From the NCBI RefSeq assembly GCF_000972845.2, contig NC_040016.1, forward strand, positions 17,088,368 to 17,152,367: DNA of 64,000 nucleotides, read 5' to 3'. Positions 1 through 14,600 of the stretch are shown here, piece by piece. The position numbers and the translations under genes are program-made. The stretch is from Larimichthys crocea. Its lineage: Eukaryota; Chordata; Actinopteri; Sciaenidae. Under the pieces are notes generated by a model. That model worked only from the letters and a program-made list of their open reading frames with translations. It had not been told where the DNA came from and did not search any database. How positions within the stretch are numbered: position 1 is the stretch's first letter; each line of letters begins with the position of its first letter.

Positions 1-79
1 GCTGCTACTGGACATGCGGAGAAAGAGGGAACAACTGGAGTTGTCCGAGAGGAGGCCTGGAGGGTTTCAAGATGTCTGA
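1..79 (+). CDS. possible C-terminal coding exon of an unidentified gene cut by the window edge
   Basis: One frame is open from base 2 to a TGA at 77-79. It gives 25 residues rich in Arg, Lys, Glu and Leu, beginning LLLDMRRKREQLELSERR and ending GGFQDV. The stretch is clearly more GC-rich than the AT-rich DNA that follows, and its charged, helix-like composition looks like protein. Nothing upstream is available, so the exon start and any acceptor site cannot be seen. I do not recognise the family. The bases after the stop look like 3' UTR or spacer, and no AATAAA lies close by. A short open frame at a sequence edge can occur by chance, so this is a weak call. Confidence 0.28.
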   Translation, partial: LLLDMRRKREQLELSERRPGGFQDV

Positions 80-3000
80 TTTATTGATGTGACTTCATCA
101 TGAGGTGAAATGACACCATCATTTTTGATCAACAATGCCACCACTGGATATCAAAGAAGGAAGCTTTTACTGAATATATGAGGCATGTACTGCAACTGAG
201 GAGTAGTTCAAGTTTTATAAATATATATAGACTTGGACTCAAGGCAATTAATGTTGTCTGGAGCCACGGGCTCTGTTATTGCTCCTAGGTCACATCACCC
301 ATGTAGGACCTACGTGAATGCAGCTTATTCAGAAGACTCTGGATTTGCATTAACTTCGTCTGTTTCCTGTTTGGTGCTGGACAGTTAAAGAACGGTCTTT
401 TTTTAGGTTTTTCGCTAAACCCAGCTCCCCACTGTTTCTGGAAAAGTGTTGATGGGAACTGTGAGACTGAAACGAACAGCTGCAGCTGAACGCTGCTTCA
501 CAGAGGTAGGTGATATTTTTCCGTGGGTTTGTGACAATAATCAACATACATACAGTTATCTGATTCATTTTCATTCTAAAAATGTTGAGTGCAGCGTTAA
601 ATGAGGATATGACACCGTTAGCCTAAAGATCCAGTGGGTTTGTTGTCTTTTGGTTACCTTAGAAAGAACCCTTTATATCAACAGGGAGTGGGTCCTCTTC
701 CACGGACCACACCATGTTAAGCTGTAACGTACATCAGCCCAGAATCGACAAACCTAATACTGGCTCTAGACAAAGGCCTTTTGTCTTATTTGTGCATTTC
801 AAGGCAACCATGGGCTCTTCTTGGAAGGTGAGGTGAGGGGTGATTCAGTTGGTTGCAATCTGCAAAGTCACTGCTAGGTGGCACTAAATCCTACACACCA
901 ATCCTTAAAACCATAAACTATTTGTTTAGAAATTTCTCCTGGCTTTGAGAAGGTGCTGAATAGCATCACACTTTAAATATGCAGTAGAAGAACTTCTTCT
1001 TTGTCTTCAGATGCCGTTTAAATAGTATAGACTTACAATTTGCTTATAAAAGCATCATTTTAAGACTTTTGCTCATTTGCTTTGACTTGTGGCTTAACTG
1101 AGCTCCTGCATATTATCTTTAAAATATTAAAGAAAATGTTAGATCAAGCCAACTTTTACATTTTTAAGGATAGGTATGGATTTTTGATGTATGAATTGTC
1201 AAGTAGTTTTAAAAGTAGAGTAGTTACTTATTTCACAATGCTTGTGAACCGGAGCTCTTTCCTTAACAGAGCCCTCCATTTATTCCTCAGAATGATGTTA
1301 ACTGACCAGGAAGCTTGGGTACAGACCCCTCTAGCATACACAGGCCATCCCTTGCTGGCTCTCTGTGGGAGGCAGCAGGGCCATCAGCATGGAGCGACCC
1401 CCGCTGATTCCCAAATCAAAAAAGAGTCGAGGTTCTGAAGGATTCTACTAGCCACCTGGACCCCTGCTTGTCTGTGCCTCTGTTTCTGCTTTCCCGTGGC
1501 TGTGTGAGAGGGCATGAATTATTAACCCGGCTAAAATAAAAAGCTCTGCTTCGTCCAGGCCTCCTGTAGCCATGAATAATGGAAGAGGCAGCTCAACTAC
1601 AGGCGTTTGGTGAGTCAAACACTGGGCCGTGATGGATGGCTGAGGGCCTACTGCGTCCCCCCTCCTTCTCACCTACCATCCGCTTCAGGTCTACCACACC
1701 CTGAAACCCAAAATGCATGGTCCAGACAACCTCTATTAATCTCTGGAAGTGCTACAGCTTTAAGCTCTTCTGCCCTGCTTCAGCACATCCCGCTCGACGA
1801 TTTGGCTTCCTGGAGGGATTTTTGTTTGTTGTTTGTTTGTCTTTCTCTTGCCTTTGCTTGCCTTTGTTTTGCTTCTCACTTGCACTGAAGTCAAGCTCTG
1901 CTCTGACCATGCATAGGCAGGACCTGACTCCAAGCCTGCTCTTTCTTACCTTTAATGCTCCAAACCACAAGGACCACAAGGATGAGATGGATTCATGTGA
2001 GCTGGATTTCATCTCAGTTCCCCAGAGGCTGCGTTTTCCAATTTGTACAAATGAACTCACGGGTGTACAATCACACTGTTTATTACAAAAGTGATAATTG
2101 ATTTTCCAATTGCAAAATTGTCTTGTGCTCTATGTGTCCATATCTCATTTCTCACCTCAACCACTGACAAACTCTCATGATAATATTGTTTCTATATTTA
2201 TTTTATCCATTTATAAACTCTTCTTTTCTCAACTGAAAGTTTATTTCTCATCTTTATTTTTGTATATAATTTTATTATTATTATTCAAATGAATCAACCT
2301 GACATGGGTTCCTTCAACCCTGTTATTCAGATTTTTGGGAAATTATACACTAGGTCCATGTAGAAACAAGACAAATGTCTTGTTGCATATATTAATGTGG
2401 CACATCATGTATATTCATGAATAATTTTGACATTAAATATTCTGTTTTGTAGTTAGGCTCAGTCTTAAAACAAGCTCAGCTCTCTCAGCTTGTGGTGAAA
2501 ACCCTGGAAATTATCATTAATGCGATAGCCCTGGCATCATAAATAGGCATCAACCAATATGTATTTATGAATGCTTGTCACTTCAATCAAATATGTGAAA
2601 CACATACAGTTTTATTGCAGTGGTCAGTCAGTCTAAAATTTTGAGTTTGACAAAGCAAATGTTGTAAATTGTCATGACACTTTATAACACTTTATAACAG
2701 CAGCTTAATGTGCAATTAATTATTGAGACATGGATCATTTTGTGCACTTTGAGCAGATTAAGTCTCAATATTGATGCTTTGAGTTTTCCATTCTTTAATA
2801 AGAATATTTTTTTAAGAAAAAAAAGGTAGCTCATCATTAAATATATTATATCAACAGTATATTAATTGTCTGCATACACTCTAGAGAAGAAATAATCAAC
2901 AATATTCACACATCAGCAGCATGTTGGTTTCTGCTTTTAGTCAAAATGTATCTCATGTTTAGTTTGGATTGAGTACTCTAGCCAAAAAAAAAGAAAGAAA

Positions 3001-3215
3001 AAGAATTCTACATTTTTTTAAATTATACATCTTTTAGTTTTTAGCTTTTTTCCCAAAACGAACCAAAAGCTGAAACTGACAGATCATTTACTGATTGGAC
3101 AGTTCTGGCGACTGTAATCCAGCATCATCACTGCTACACGTATCCATGTGGGGAATTAAAAAGCTGGAGTGAGCCATGCATCACTCTACTGCAATTCACA
3201 CGTTTATTTGTCAGA
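80..3215. other. non-coding stretch 3' of tafa2
   Basis: AT-rich DNA with several overlapping open frames (1082-1438, 1717-2094) that show no family signal, conserved motif or paired splice sites. On the minus strand, the direction of tafa2, AATAAA-type signals occur at about 3208-3203 and again near 2612, 2240 and 2200. They could serve as polyadenylation signals for tafa2. No gene is seen. Confidence 0.5.
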
Positions 3216-3224
3216 TCAGGTGAC
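3216..3224 (-). CDS. tafa2: candidate last coding exon of tafa2 (Val-Thr-stop)
   Basis: TAFA proteins end in a few residues after the KTT(K/R) motif, usually V-T-H or V-T-R, encoded by a tiny separate exon. By eye, between the preceding donor (4246) and the left edge, the only AG followed by Val-Thr and a prompt stop is here: acceptor ...ttctgtgtgag, then GTC ACC TGA. Using it gives 131 residues, the length I recall for human TAFA2, but the usual final His/Arg is missing. An AATAAA lies eight bases past the stop, unusually close. The true last exon could instead lie outside the window. If the donor at 4246 is not used, translation would continue for about a dozen codons to a TAA. Confidence 0.35.
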   Translation of the reverse strand, partial: VT

Positions 3225-4213
3225 CTCACACAGAAATAATAGATTAACAGGATTATATGTCCAAGACCTTGACCTAACAGAAATAGTGACAAACAAGTGG
3301 AATCGAGACAAAAAGTGTAATATAACGATAATATTACTTGGACATAGTTATTGTATGGTGTGCTATAGTTTAAGTCGCTCCACTCACTGTGTATTGGAGA
3401 CCTGCTAAAATAGTAGAAGACAACACACCTATGCTTTTAAACAGTTGTTTCTTTTTTTCTTTTTGAAAGTATGTCAAAATCATATACTTGCTATTTAAAA
3501 AAATGTAAAAAAAATACTGTGTTTGCTTTTAAAAACAAAGTTCACCAGAGTTTGCTGTTAAGTGGACAAAGACCTTTGTTTACAAGTGTTCCTGCTTTGC
3601 ATGTTTAGTCCAAAAAACTGAACCAAACGTGAATAATTTTTTAAGCCGAACCAAGCATTAAAAAAAAAACTTTTTTAGAAAATAATATAGATACTCCTGC
3701 ATGTTTTGGTTTTGGTTTGCGAGCAGCTTCACCAGAGAATCCTGCTCTATCCCACTCTGTCGCCTGCTCTCTCCACAGTTGTTCACAATTAGCTGGTGAG
3801 CTCCTTGATTGACTACCCAACCTACTTGGCTCTACCAATTTAAATAAAAATACGATAAGCTGAGTGTAAGACTTCCACAACACAACTTGAAATGTAGCTA
3901 AATAAGTAGCTGAACTAAACTCACCCCTTTCTACTGTTGTAATCGCTTCAAGAAACACTTCACTGACTCTCCCCTGTGAGTCACATCTTCCTCTCCTGCT
4001 ACTCTGCTACTCTGGCTTCTCTGCTACGCTCTCATCTGAAGTTGATAAAAGAAATCTTCTCCACAGCTCTCTTTAGTTCTTGTTTCTTTGTTTTTTCAAA
4101 CACTTATACAGCCCTCCATTATTCTAGGGTCACGTCCTGCTCCAACTATTATCCAAGGCCATGAATTTTTTCAGTGACTCTAATCTATGTGTGTTAAGTA
4201 TAAGTATCTATTA

Positions 4214-5924
<1,711 letters not shown>

Positions 5925-6110
5925 CTTAGAGGAATAGAAAAATATACTTTTGCTTTCTTACCAGGAGTTATGTGAGAAGATTAATAACACTCATATCTCT
6001 TTGGTGAATATGAAGCTACTGCCAGAACCCTGTTAGCTTAGCTTAGCACAAACACTGGACACAGGAGGAAACAGCAAGTCTGGCTGAGGGTATTTGAGTA
6101 ATATCTCAGC
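5925..6110 (+). repeat. dispersed teleost repeat, family R1 (partial copy)
   Basis: Contains the run gttagcttagcttagcac near 6030 followed by a block like aaacactggacacaggagg and a Ser/Leu-spelling tail agtctggctgag. The same ordered blocks (pyrimidine-rich 'gagagttag' edge, 'tgaagctac.gccag', 'ttagct.agc', 'ggaaacagcnag') recur at 8025, 12640, 51960, 52255, 60040 and 62740. I recall this as a common fish short interspersed repeat but do not assign a class. Confidence 0.55.
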
Positions 6111-6123
6111 ACAGTCTTGTTTC

Positions 6124-6245
6124 ATTCCACCACAATGGCTACTCGAAATCCAGGTCATCTCCCAGGTGGAGGAGCCCGGCTTTGAACCTCAGTACAGCCG
6201 CACCTGTCTACATATCCTTGAGCAACATACATAATCCACTTACCC
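6124..6245 (+). repeat. possible SINE-tail fragment
   Basis: A segment with gaggagcccggctttgaacc and then ccttgagcaacatacataatcc resembles the part of fish tRNA-derived repeats that reads 'ccttgagcaag.cac.taa.cc'. The match is short and diverged. Confidence 0.3.
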
Positions 6246-7731
6246 TCCACCCCTACCAAAGGACAAAAAGAGAAATTCACCATTGGGAACTATTAATATA
6301 GTTACATAACATCAAAAGCACACATACTTGAAAATGACTTAATTAACATCACTGAGCGGCTTATTTATGTACAAGAACATTACATTATGAATGGACACCG
6401 TTTTCACAGCTATTAAGTTAGATCAAACATCAATACTGCTCTCTAGTTTATATTCATTACTTTTCTGCATAGACTCATCACCATTCCGAGCATGTTTGTG
6501 TATTTACACGTTAGCAATCACGAGTGGATGGGTAAAAAAAAAAAAAATTTGGAAAAGTTTTGACATTCCTTTCAGATAAGCCTTAATTATGCCTGTAAAG
6601 ATTTTCAATTTGGGACTTGACTTGAAAATAGATTGCAGGGAGTCTCCTTCTTCCCATTAGCCAGCAATCCAAAAATCTCATCTAACAACATTAAAAACAT
6701 TTTGCTTCCAATCAATAAGGTGCTATTCACATTCCCACAAAAGGCAAGACAACAATTGCCGATTGAGTGCTTTTCACCGAGCAGAAACTTACTGATGCAA
6801 AAACAGGTCAGGCTCCGTGCCCTTGATGTGATTATCTTTAAGCCACAAGCACGCCCCCCGGTCAAAGTTAATTTCAAAAGTTGGAATAGCTTGGATAGAA
6901 TATTCAAACGTTGTTTAAGAGAGCGATGTGTCTGGACAAAAGGCAATCACAAGAGGTGCAAGGAGCAAAGACAATCATTGCAAATCACCTGATTATAAGG
7001 GGAAATAAATAACTGTGTTATTGTCTGTGTCTGTGTCTAGAAAGTGCTCACTAACTTTAACCAACCAGCATTAAAAATCACAAAGACTGCAGTCTAATAG
7101 GATCATATTTCTCTATTTCTCCTACAATATAATGAATTTAGCTGTAAAAGAAGAAAGTGTCAGGCGACAGATGTCACACACAAAGCTTTTAAAACGTTCT
7201 CAACCTTGACTTCTAGTCGTGCGGAATGCTGTGCTTCATTGGCTGTAGTTTGGCCGTATGTACGCCCACTCTGATGTGGTGTGTAAAGGAGGAAAGAAAG
7301 CTACAGTGTGAGCTGCAGCTAGGTCTGGTCTGGGACTCTTGACTCATTAAGGTGCAGGAAGTGGCTGGTTGGGGCTGCCCGTGTGGAGAGAACTGCTGAT
7401 TAAAACTGTAGCTGCTGACAAAGGTCGCTGACTCTAAGGCTGGACCTGAAACCACCATGCAGTGTGGACAGGATGAGGGGTCAGAGAGCAGTGTGCGGCG
7501 GTCAGCCCAAGCTGGTAACGATCCATATGAAGAAGAAACAACCATGAACTGTCTGACTAGTATTGTTGCTATGTACTGAGTGTGAGGTCTACAAGGCAAT
7601 GGACCAGAGAAAGTGTTTTAAAAAACATGGGAGAGAACTAAACTGAGCTAATGAAAGTAAGAAATATACTTTACTTCACAATATTGAAGCACAAAACAAG
7701 TAAACAAAGACCACATCTTTGAATGAATAGA
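6246..7731. other. tafa2 intron, unique-looking; both strands open at 6605-6992
   Basis: Both strands of 6605-6992 carry overlapping open frames of more than 110 codons, but neither shows a domain, splice pair or family signal. The composition is balanced and low in simple repeats, as in conserved non-coding elements. No gene is claimed. Confidence 0.35.
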
Positions 7732-7969
7732 CTTTTTTCACAGCAGCCATTTTGACATGAAATAGTAGGTAAACATAGGTGTTACCAATGATACCAATTA
7801 AGGTCCCAGTCCATTCAGGTCAAACAGAGTCAGGGTGTTGCTGTGGTGCATGTTGGCTCACTGGAAAGTCTCTGCTGCACTAAATGGAATGGGACCTTAA
7901 TTAGTATCATTGGAAACACCTGTGTTGACCCTACTAGCTCATGTCAAAATGGCTGCTGTGAAAAAGGTG
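7732..7969. mobile_element. MITE-like palindromic element with ~80-bp inverted repeats
   Basis: The left arm starts tttcacagcagccattttga and runs through caattaaggtccca. The right arm, read on the minus strand, starts tttcacagcagccattttga and runs through taattaaggtccca. Arms of about 80 bp match with few differences around a spacer of about 70 bp. There is no coding capacity. Flanks share an 'aata' at the arm edges, but a clean target-site duplication is not obvious. Structure fits a non-autonomous DNA transposon. Confidence 0.8.
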
Positions 7970-8024
7970 TATTAGGTGGAAAAATACAATTATGAAACAA
8001 ACTCATAAAATACTAAACATAAAT

Positions 8025-8280
8025 GGAATAGTTTGACATTTTATGACATTTTATATATTTCATTTTTAGCTTTCTAGACCTGGAGTTGAGATGAGTATTA
8101 AAACCAGTGTCATATCTGTCCATTGGAGCTACAGCCAGGTTAGATTAAGCTCAGCAGAACATATTGCAGCAACATTGCAACTTGTAACTTGTAAATAGAT
8201 TTAAAAAAATGTGGTTTGTGTTACGTTTGGACAGAGCCAGACTTGTTTCCCTATTTGTGTGTCAAGTATTTCTGTAAGGA
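8025..8280 (+). repeat. dispersed repeat family R1 (+ copy)
   Basis: Blocks in order: ggaatagtttgacattttat, a 'gagttgagatgagtatt' edge, ggagctacagccaggttag, attaagctcagcagaac, and ggacagagccagacttgttt. This is the same order as the other R1 copies in the window, but diverged and with an insertion in the middle. Confidence 0.55.
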
Positions 8281-8660
8281 TATATTTGGGAAAATGTGGA
8301 AAGAATACAATATAGCATATGTATGTTTCTTTCCTTTCTTCAAAATATAAAAGAAGAAGAAAAAATATGAAGAAAAATTATGAAGAAAAAAATATTTGTG
8401 TTAAGTATAAGGAATACAAATGTTTATATTGACATTTTCTTGATTATTACTCATTTTTATAATAATTATATTTAAATTGAACTGAATTGAATTAAATAGA
8501 ATTGTGACTACTAAGGGTTCTTTGCTTGGAAAAAATTAATATACATTTTTTTTATAAATCATTCAATATTCATTTATTATGATAGAACGCTTTGAGTAAA
8601 TTTGAGGGGTGTGCATGTTACTGCTATCTTTTTCTCACGTCCTTTTAAACATACATGAAT

Positions 8661-8800
8661 GCATACGTTTGAGAGCAGCAGCTCTGGGCAGGTAAGAGGT
8701 CAATGTTTTGCTCAAGGACACTCTGACAATGGGGGAGGACCACTGAACCTCTGATTCTTTGGTTGTAAGACGGTCTGTCACATACCAACCACCAGGGTCA
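8661..8800 (-). repeat. diverged tRNA-type SINE fragment
   Basis: Contains ttttgctcaaggacactctg and then gaaccactgaacctctgatt followed by ttggttgtaagacggtctgt. This order resembles the reverse complement of a common fish SINE with a 'gtgtccttgggcaa' block and a tRNA-like head. Several mismatches are present. Confidence 0.4.
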
Positions 8801-11800
8801 CCCTGTCACCCTGTTCCCAGTACAAACCATGCTCTTTATATGACATCAATGGGAGCAACTGAGTATGTGAGACATAAAGTGTAACACATACATGTAGAAG
8901 CTATCTGTCTTCTCCATGTGATGTGTGTTTGTGTGTGTGCGTGTATCCAGGCAGCAGTGTAAATGGTTCACAACACCTGTGATCAATACATTTCTATTAA
9001 AGCACTTAGGACTAGCATCAGTTAGAATCATGAGGCCCTCCATGTCATCAAGAGGGAGAGATGAGAGACAAAGAAAGGTGAAAGGACAGAGACCACTAAT
9101 GAGAACTGGCATAAGGCCCACCCTTCAGCCAATCAATACCACTCTGAAGCAAAGCACTCTGCTCTACAATCGTATTCATCGATCCCTGATTGATAAACAG
9201 CAATATGCAACCAGAACCTGCACACAGATGGAGTGGAAAACAGAGGGGAACTCACCGTCATCATCACCTACCCTTCTTTTCTAACATCTGCACCCAGACA
9301 TGAGATAGTCAGTTTTAATTTATTAGGTTAGCAAATGTTATTTTATAGGCTGCCAGGTTGTCTCAAGCATTAAATGATTGCGACAGGGTAACAAAACATG
9401 GAACTTGTATCTATTTATTGGCAGTTTTACGTTGATAATCAATCATTTATTTACATGTTGGGTGCACAAATATTCTTTTAATCTGTATATGTCTTGTAAG
9501 TGTTGTGGCTCAGAGGATAATGGTCAACTCAAATATAATAATACTAATATATTCCTCACATGTTTTATAACAAAGATACTCTCTGGTGGACAAATTTCTG
9601 CATGATGCATTTACATATATTCATTCCCATTCTGCCATCTGCAGGATTCACTTTCATATTGGATAATTCACATTGTGCAAGCTTAGCACCAATCTTGGAG
9701 GTCATTATAACATCATAAACTTTCATTAAAATTTGACAGAAAGAAAATGAAACCCATGAAAACCATCTTGGTTTTCTTGTCAACTGTTCCAACAATCACC
9801 AACCCTCGTGTGGTCAAAATAAATCTTAAACCCAGAGTTCTGTCAAGTTTGAGTGACTTACGATGATCTGCGAGGTAAAATTACCGTATTTGTCGATGAA
9901 GTCTGGTGGCTTTGAGGAGAGTGATATACAGCACTTTAACAAAAAGCTCAATCTCTGCAGGGATCATTTCCATGATGTTGTCAGACACTTAGAATAACAA
10001 CCCGAGCCTATCAGTGGAAAAAGACAAGCACTTTTAGTGGACGTATATTGATGGTGCGCAATTGCCCATAAGGATTACATTGCAGTCAGCTTCATGGCTG
10101 CTGGCTGCAGGCCTCTTACTCAATACTGGACCAGATTCAAAGACGTTGTCCCCATTAGTCACTTAGGCACAGAAACATGGGAAAATAGTTACCCATTAAC
10201 CTTAGTTTGTTTTCTGTAACCACAATCTTTACCTAACCATAACTATCTTTAGTTTCTATATTGAAAGAAAGAATCCCCACACTTTGTTATTAAACATAAC
10301 ATGGAGTTCAACATCAACCGTAGGAATGATTCATTCATACACATATTTTTCCTTATCTGCTCCCAAGAGGGGATGAACAAGTGACTGGTTTGTTGTGACA
10401 CTGATGTAAAACAATGGAGTAGAACATTGGTAAAATAAAGGATTCAAGGCGTTACCTTTATAACAAATTCAATGTTTTCTACAATATGGCACATGAGCAC
10501 ATAAATGTAATTCAACAAATGAAATGAAGGGACTACATTGGCTGTATAAAATTGGTCAAAACATTAAATATGTTAAACATAAAATGTAACTGTCTGTTTT
10601 TTTATGCAAAGGCTGGAATTAGACAAAATATCTCTTGTATGTGAAGTGTAAACAGCTGATTTAAAATCAAAAGGTTAAACCGATTAAATGGTCAAAAGCT
10701 ATACTTGTTTCTGACAAGCAGTCAGTTATCCTATTTATAAAATGCCTGCATGCCGAATGCTGTGAACTCCACAGCACTGTGAATTAATGGTGGTGAACAT
10801 CTAAAACTAGAAAATATAAACTTGTCATTACTTTAATGAGGGTACAGGGCATTTATAAATAAGGCTTTGCAATGCAGGAATCCTTTAAAAAAAGAAGAGC
10901 TGACAGCACTCTCGATTCAATTAGCTTATTTTACCCGTCACATTGCCTGCTGCACTCTTTTTGACTTCTTATCATGTTTTTCATGCTGGAGTTAGCTGAC
11001 ACGATGACAAGAAGCAGGCAGGAGAAAGAGAACCATTTCCCTTGACTCATTTATACTGTAAGATGTGTTCATGGGTAAACTTGCATTCTTACATTTGGTA
11101 GGCATTTCGTTTTCAGAAACAAGTTTTTTTTTATGTTCTAAAACTGTTTCATAAAAAAGGAGAAAAAATAAAATCATGCAAAAATCTGTCAATTCAACAG
11201 CTTCCAGTCACATTCACCCACAAATAAGTTAATGAAATGGATTCTATTCATAGCACTAATCATACATGGATGCATTTTGTTAGAAGTTGAGATTTTTACA
11301 ATTAAAAGTATACCACTGATTTCAAGGTCAATCTGACAAGAAATATGTACCTTTGATGTATGAACAGTGTTTAGAAGCTGACATCTGCAAAAAAAAAAAA
11401 AGAATCCTTTATATAGGCCACATATACATTAAAGTAGGATGTAATTTGTCTTATAACTCAAAATAAGTCCAGGTACCAGCTCAGAAAGCCCTTGAGATAT
11501 TCCACTAGGGACTGGACCTTATGGGGCAGTGCTTTACATTCATTTCTATACTGAAACTTGTTGCCAGTCACTGGGTAAAGTGCTCTCCTGTCGTCCTTAT
11601 CAAAGAACTAATCATACAGGTTAGAACGAAGCCACAGGTTGCTTTCAGCTTCTACAGCAATCAAACAATTGATCAAACATGCAGGTGGGGAGGCAAGAAC
11701 AACACACTGTTCCAACTGTCAGCATGACTTGCTGCATCAGCCTCCCCTGGCCAGTCAAGCACAAGATACAGTAATAGAATCACAACAGGGGATACATGAA

Positions 11801-12639
11801 AATCAGAAGCATTGTTCATATTTCATAGTAATGCTGACAGAGAGAAATACTTGGTGTGGCAAATACAATGCACAGAATGTTTAATTTGTCATCTTGACAC
11901 TGGGGATGTATTCTGTAATAACAGAAAAAAATGAATCCTGAGCAGATATTAAGCTCTAAAAGAGTCTTTGATTGGGGTGAAATTACAGTAATTCCTGCAA
12001 TAGAGTCATTTTCTATGTGCACCAGTTTCGGTTAGCATGAATGCAAAATTGTTTATTTCTTGAACATTTCTGAAAAAAGGTCAAATGTACCTGGAGACAT
12101 ATCATCTAAGACCACAGGCAGAAATATGTCTTGTTTTTAAATAAAATGTTTGAAAGATCAATATGAGACTAAATGTTCTAAAACACCATAGAAAACTGCT
12201 ATAAACTAAACTATTATAAAAATATTTGCGACCCTACCTTGTTATTCATATGTACAAGAGGTTAATGTAGCCCATGTCTGTTAATTATCCTGTCCTTGTT
12301 AGAAATGTGGCAACTGCTGTGAACTGCTTATCACCAGAAACCAATGATTAAAGTTGACATCTGTAACTTAACAACTATATCAAATATTTTGTGTTACTTT
12401 TGCATATCTCTGTTCATCAGCATCGGAAACTAACAGGTTCAACCTGAGAAACCCAATCAACACTTTTCAAGAGCAGAAGTACCTTTCCAAAAACAGTAAA
12501 TGTGTTGCTCCAATGTGCTCCGCTCTCACACAATGAGAGCTGGAGCCATAAATGTGCGGGCCGATATAAACCTATGACAGATAAATGTCTATCTGAACCC
12601 ATGTTGGTCGATAATTAACAAACAAAAAAAATGTTGTTG
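8801..12639. other. tafa2 intron, no gene seen
   Basis: AT-rich sequence. The segment 9858-10140 may be another old dispersed repeat, recognised only by feel. Open frames here (8925-9284, 9378-9605, 11639-11884) have no coding signature. Confidence 0.4.
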
Positions 12640-12988
12640 TTCAAAACCTGTGAAACCTATTTCTCGACTGGGAGCAGTGATTTTACGTAGTCTCATCAAT
12701 GCCGTGAGGTTGCTAGGTTAACAGCAGAGACACCAGGAAGTAACTGTTCTCACCAAGAAATAGGCCTGCACGTACCCCACCCCCCATACAACTTGTCATT
12801 TTTATGTTTGTTAGTACAGATGAAACAAACAAGATATAACCAGATAAATACTGGGCTTTAGAAGTGGATTACCTAACTGTTTACTCTAAGCAGCTACTGG
12901 CTGCAGTTTCATATTTAACATACAGACATGGGAGTAATGTCAATTTTCTCAACTAACTCTCGGCAAGAAAGATAATATTTCCCAAAGT
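12640..12988 (-). repeat. dispersed repeat family R1 (- copy, nearly full)
   Basis: Read on the minus strand it gives the R1 block order: gggaaatattatctttcttg, ccgagagttag edge, 'tgaaactgcagccag' block, and at the far end a 'tactgctcccagtcgag' block. It is the longest R1 copy in the window, about 350 bp, and carries a C-rich run near 12777-12785. Confidence 0.55.
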
Positions 12989-14344
12989 CACATTTATGAT
13001 AAGCTGAGTACCCTAAATATAATTATGAATAATTACAGCACTATAAAAACACTTCTACAACATAAAGATTCAGTATCTCTACAAATTTGAGCACAACTTA
13101 ATATCTGTCTAGGTTAGTGCATCATTATGCAACCAGAAGAAACACTGATAGTCTTGTATAATGTCCACTTTGGATTGTTTAGACATAAAGGTTTGAATTC
13201 ATTAAGGCACAAAGTTGTCAAATCGATGACCTGTTACATAACCTCAAACAGGGAAATACTTTGCAATGGCAAAATATTAAGTACAATATGATTTCCGTTT
13301 TTATGGACTTAATCACTTTGTTCTGAAACACACAGTCAATATGCAGTGAATCACATACAGGATTTATACTGTTACCAGCTCTGTACACTTCACACATACT
13401 CAGCGAGCCAAGATTACAGGGAAGAAAAAACATAATTGCTGAAGTGCATAACAGCTTAAACATTTTAATAATTGAACCAATTACACAGCAATTTACTTCA
13501 AGTCACTTATAAAACATACACTTATCAAACCTGGTCATCTCAAGTGAGAGAGATCAAACAAGCACACTTGGTAACCAATTAAGGGGGGCCCGAATCGAGT
13601 GTCCAAAAATGTTCAGTCGAATTAACGTCAAATCAAATGCTATTTCTTGACCACCTTGTTGATGTGAACAGACGTATCGGCCTGACAGGCATGAGCCAAC
13701 AAGTCTGGCTTCAGTAGGCTTTCAGCACAGAAGGACAGAGAACAAAACATACAGTGTGTATTTTCCGTTTCAGTTCAGACTCATGCAGCGTGCTTCCAGT
13801 CTTCCTTTTTTTTTTAGTCGGGAAATGCAGAGGCAGATCAAAACACTGAAAACAGAGTCACGTCCTGGCCACAGGCCTAGACCGCAGAAACAGCAGCAGC
13901 CATAAAACCAGAGGTTGTAGGCCATACAATGGAGACACCCTATGAATTAATAATGACTCAAATCATACTGTTTGCTCTAGATACCCATAATCCATTTTCG
14001 TTGACTCAAAACCTTCCTCATGCTGAACACAACTAACTTGAGTATATTTTCCAGATCCTGTGATGCTGAAATTGCCAGTTTCACACTGCCAGAACACTCA
14101 ATAAAAGGAAACCTAAGTGGTTATTTAAAATAGTTTCAGGTAATGAAAATGGCCAAGTTAAAAAGTCTATTAATGTTGAGGCAAACCAGAGACACACTGA
14201 GGTTTTGATTTATAAATCATTCATTTCTTACATAGTAATCTAATAGCTAGTGAACATACTAAAACATGAAAGGGCAGATATTTATCTCAGGAAACTTGGA
14301 ACTGAGCAAAACTGAACGTAAACACTGAACGTGAACACAAAGCA
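12989..14344. other. tafa2 intron, no gene seen
   Basis: AT-rich sequence with one T-run near 13806. No exon or repeat recognised. Confidence 0.4.
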
Positions 14345-14600
14345 ATGCGGAAGTGCCAAAAACTGCAGTTACTCAAACTGCCACTTGAGGCTGGCTACAA
14401 AACAAGTCAATCTCCATAAGCCTGCATAATAAAAACATTAAATATCTACATAACTCACTCATTTAAATCATAATAAGCAGAAGCAGGACTGCCAAGATTG
14501 CAATGGCTAAAGCTATTACATTCTGAGCTTCACAATGGCTCTTCAGAAAGGTGATCTCACTGATACAACATCCACGGATTTATACATATTTATATTCATT
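14345..14600 (+). repeat. dispersed repeat family R2, copy A
   Basis: Shares ordered blocks with 32876-33180: a 'ggaagtgccaaaaactg' start, 'ctggctacaaaacaagtcaa', tctccataag, then 'gcaggactgccaag' and ttcacaatggctcttcagaa. An inverted copy is at 53850-54130. Confidence 0.6.

Noticed and set aside
641..670. alternative tafa2 last exon (AG then Val-Thr-Lys) on the minus strand
   Set aside because: It would add more than 20 unrelated residues, unlike any TAFA C-terminus.
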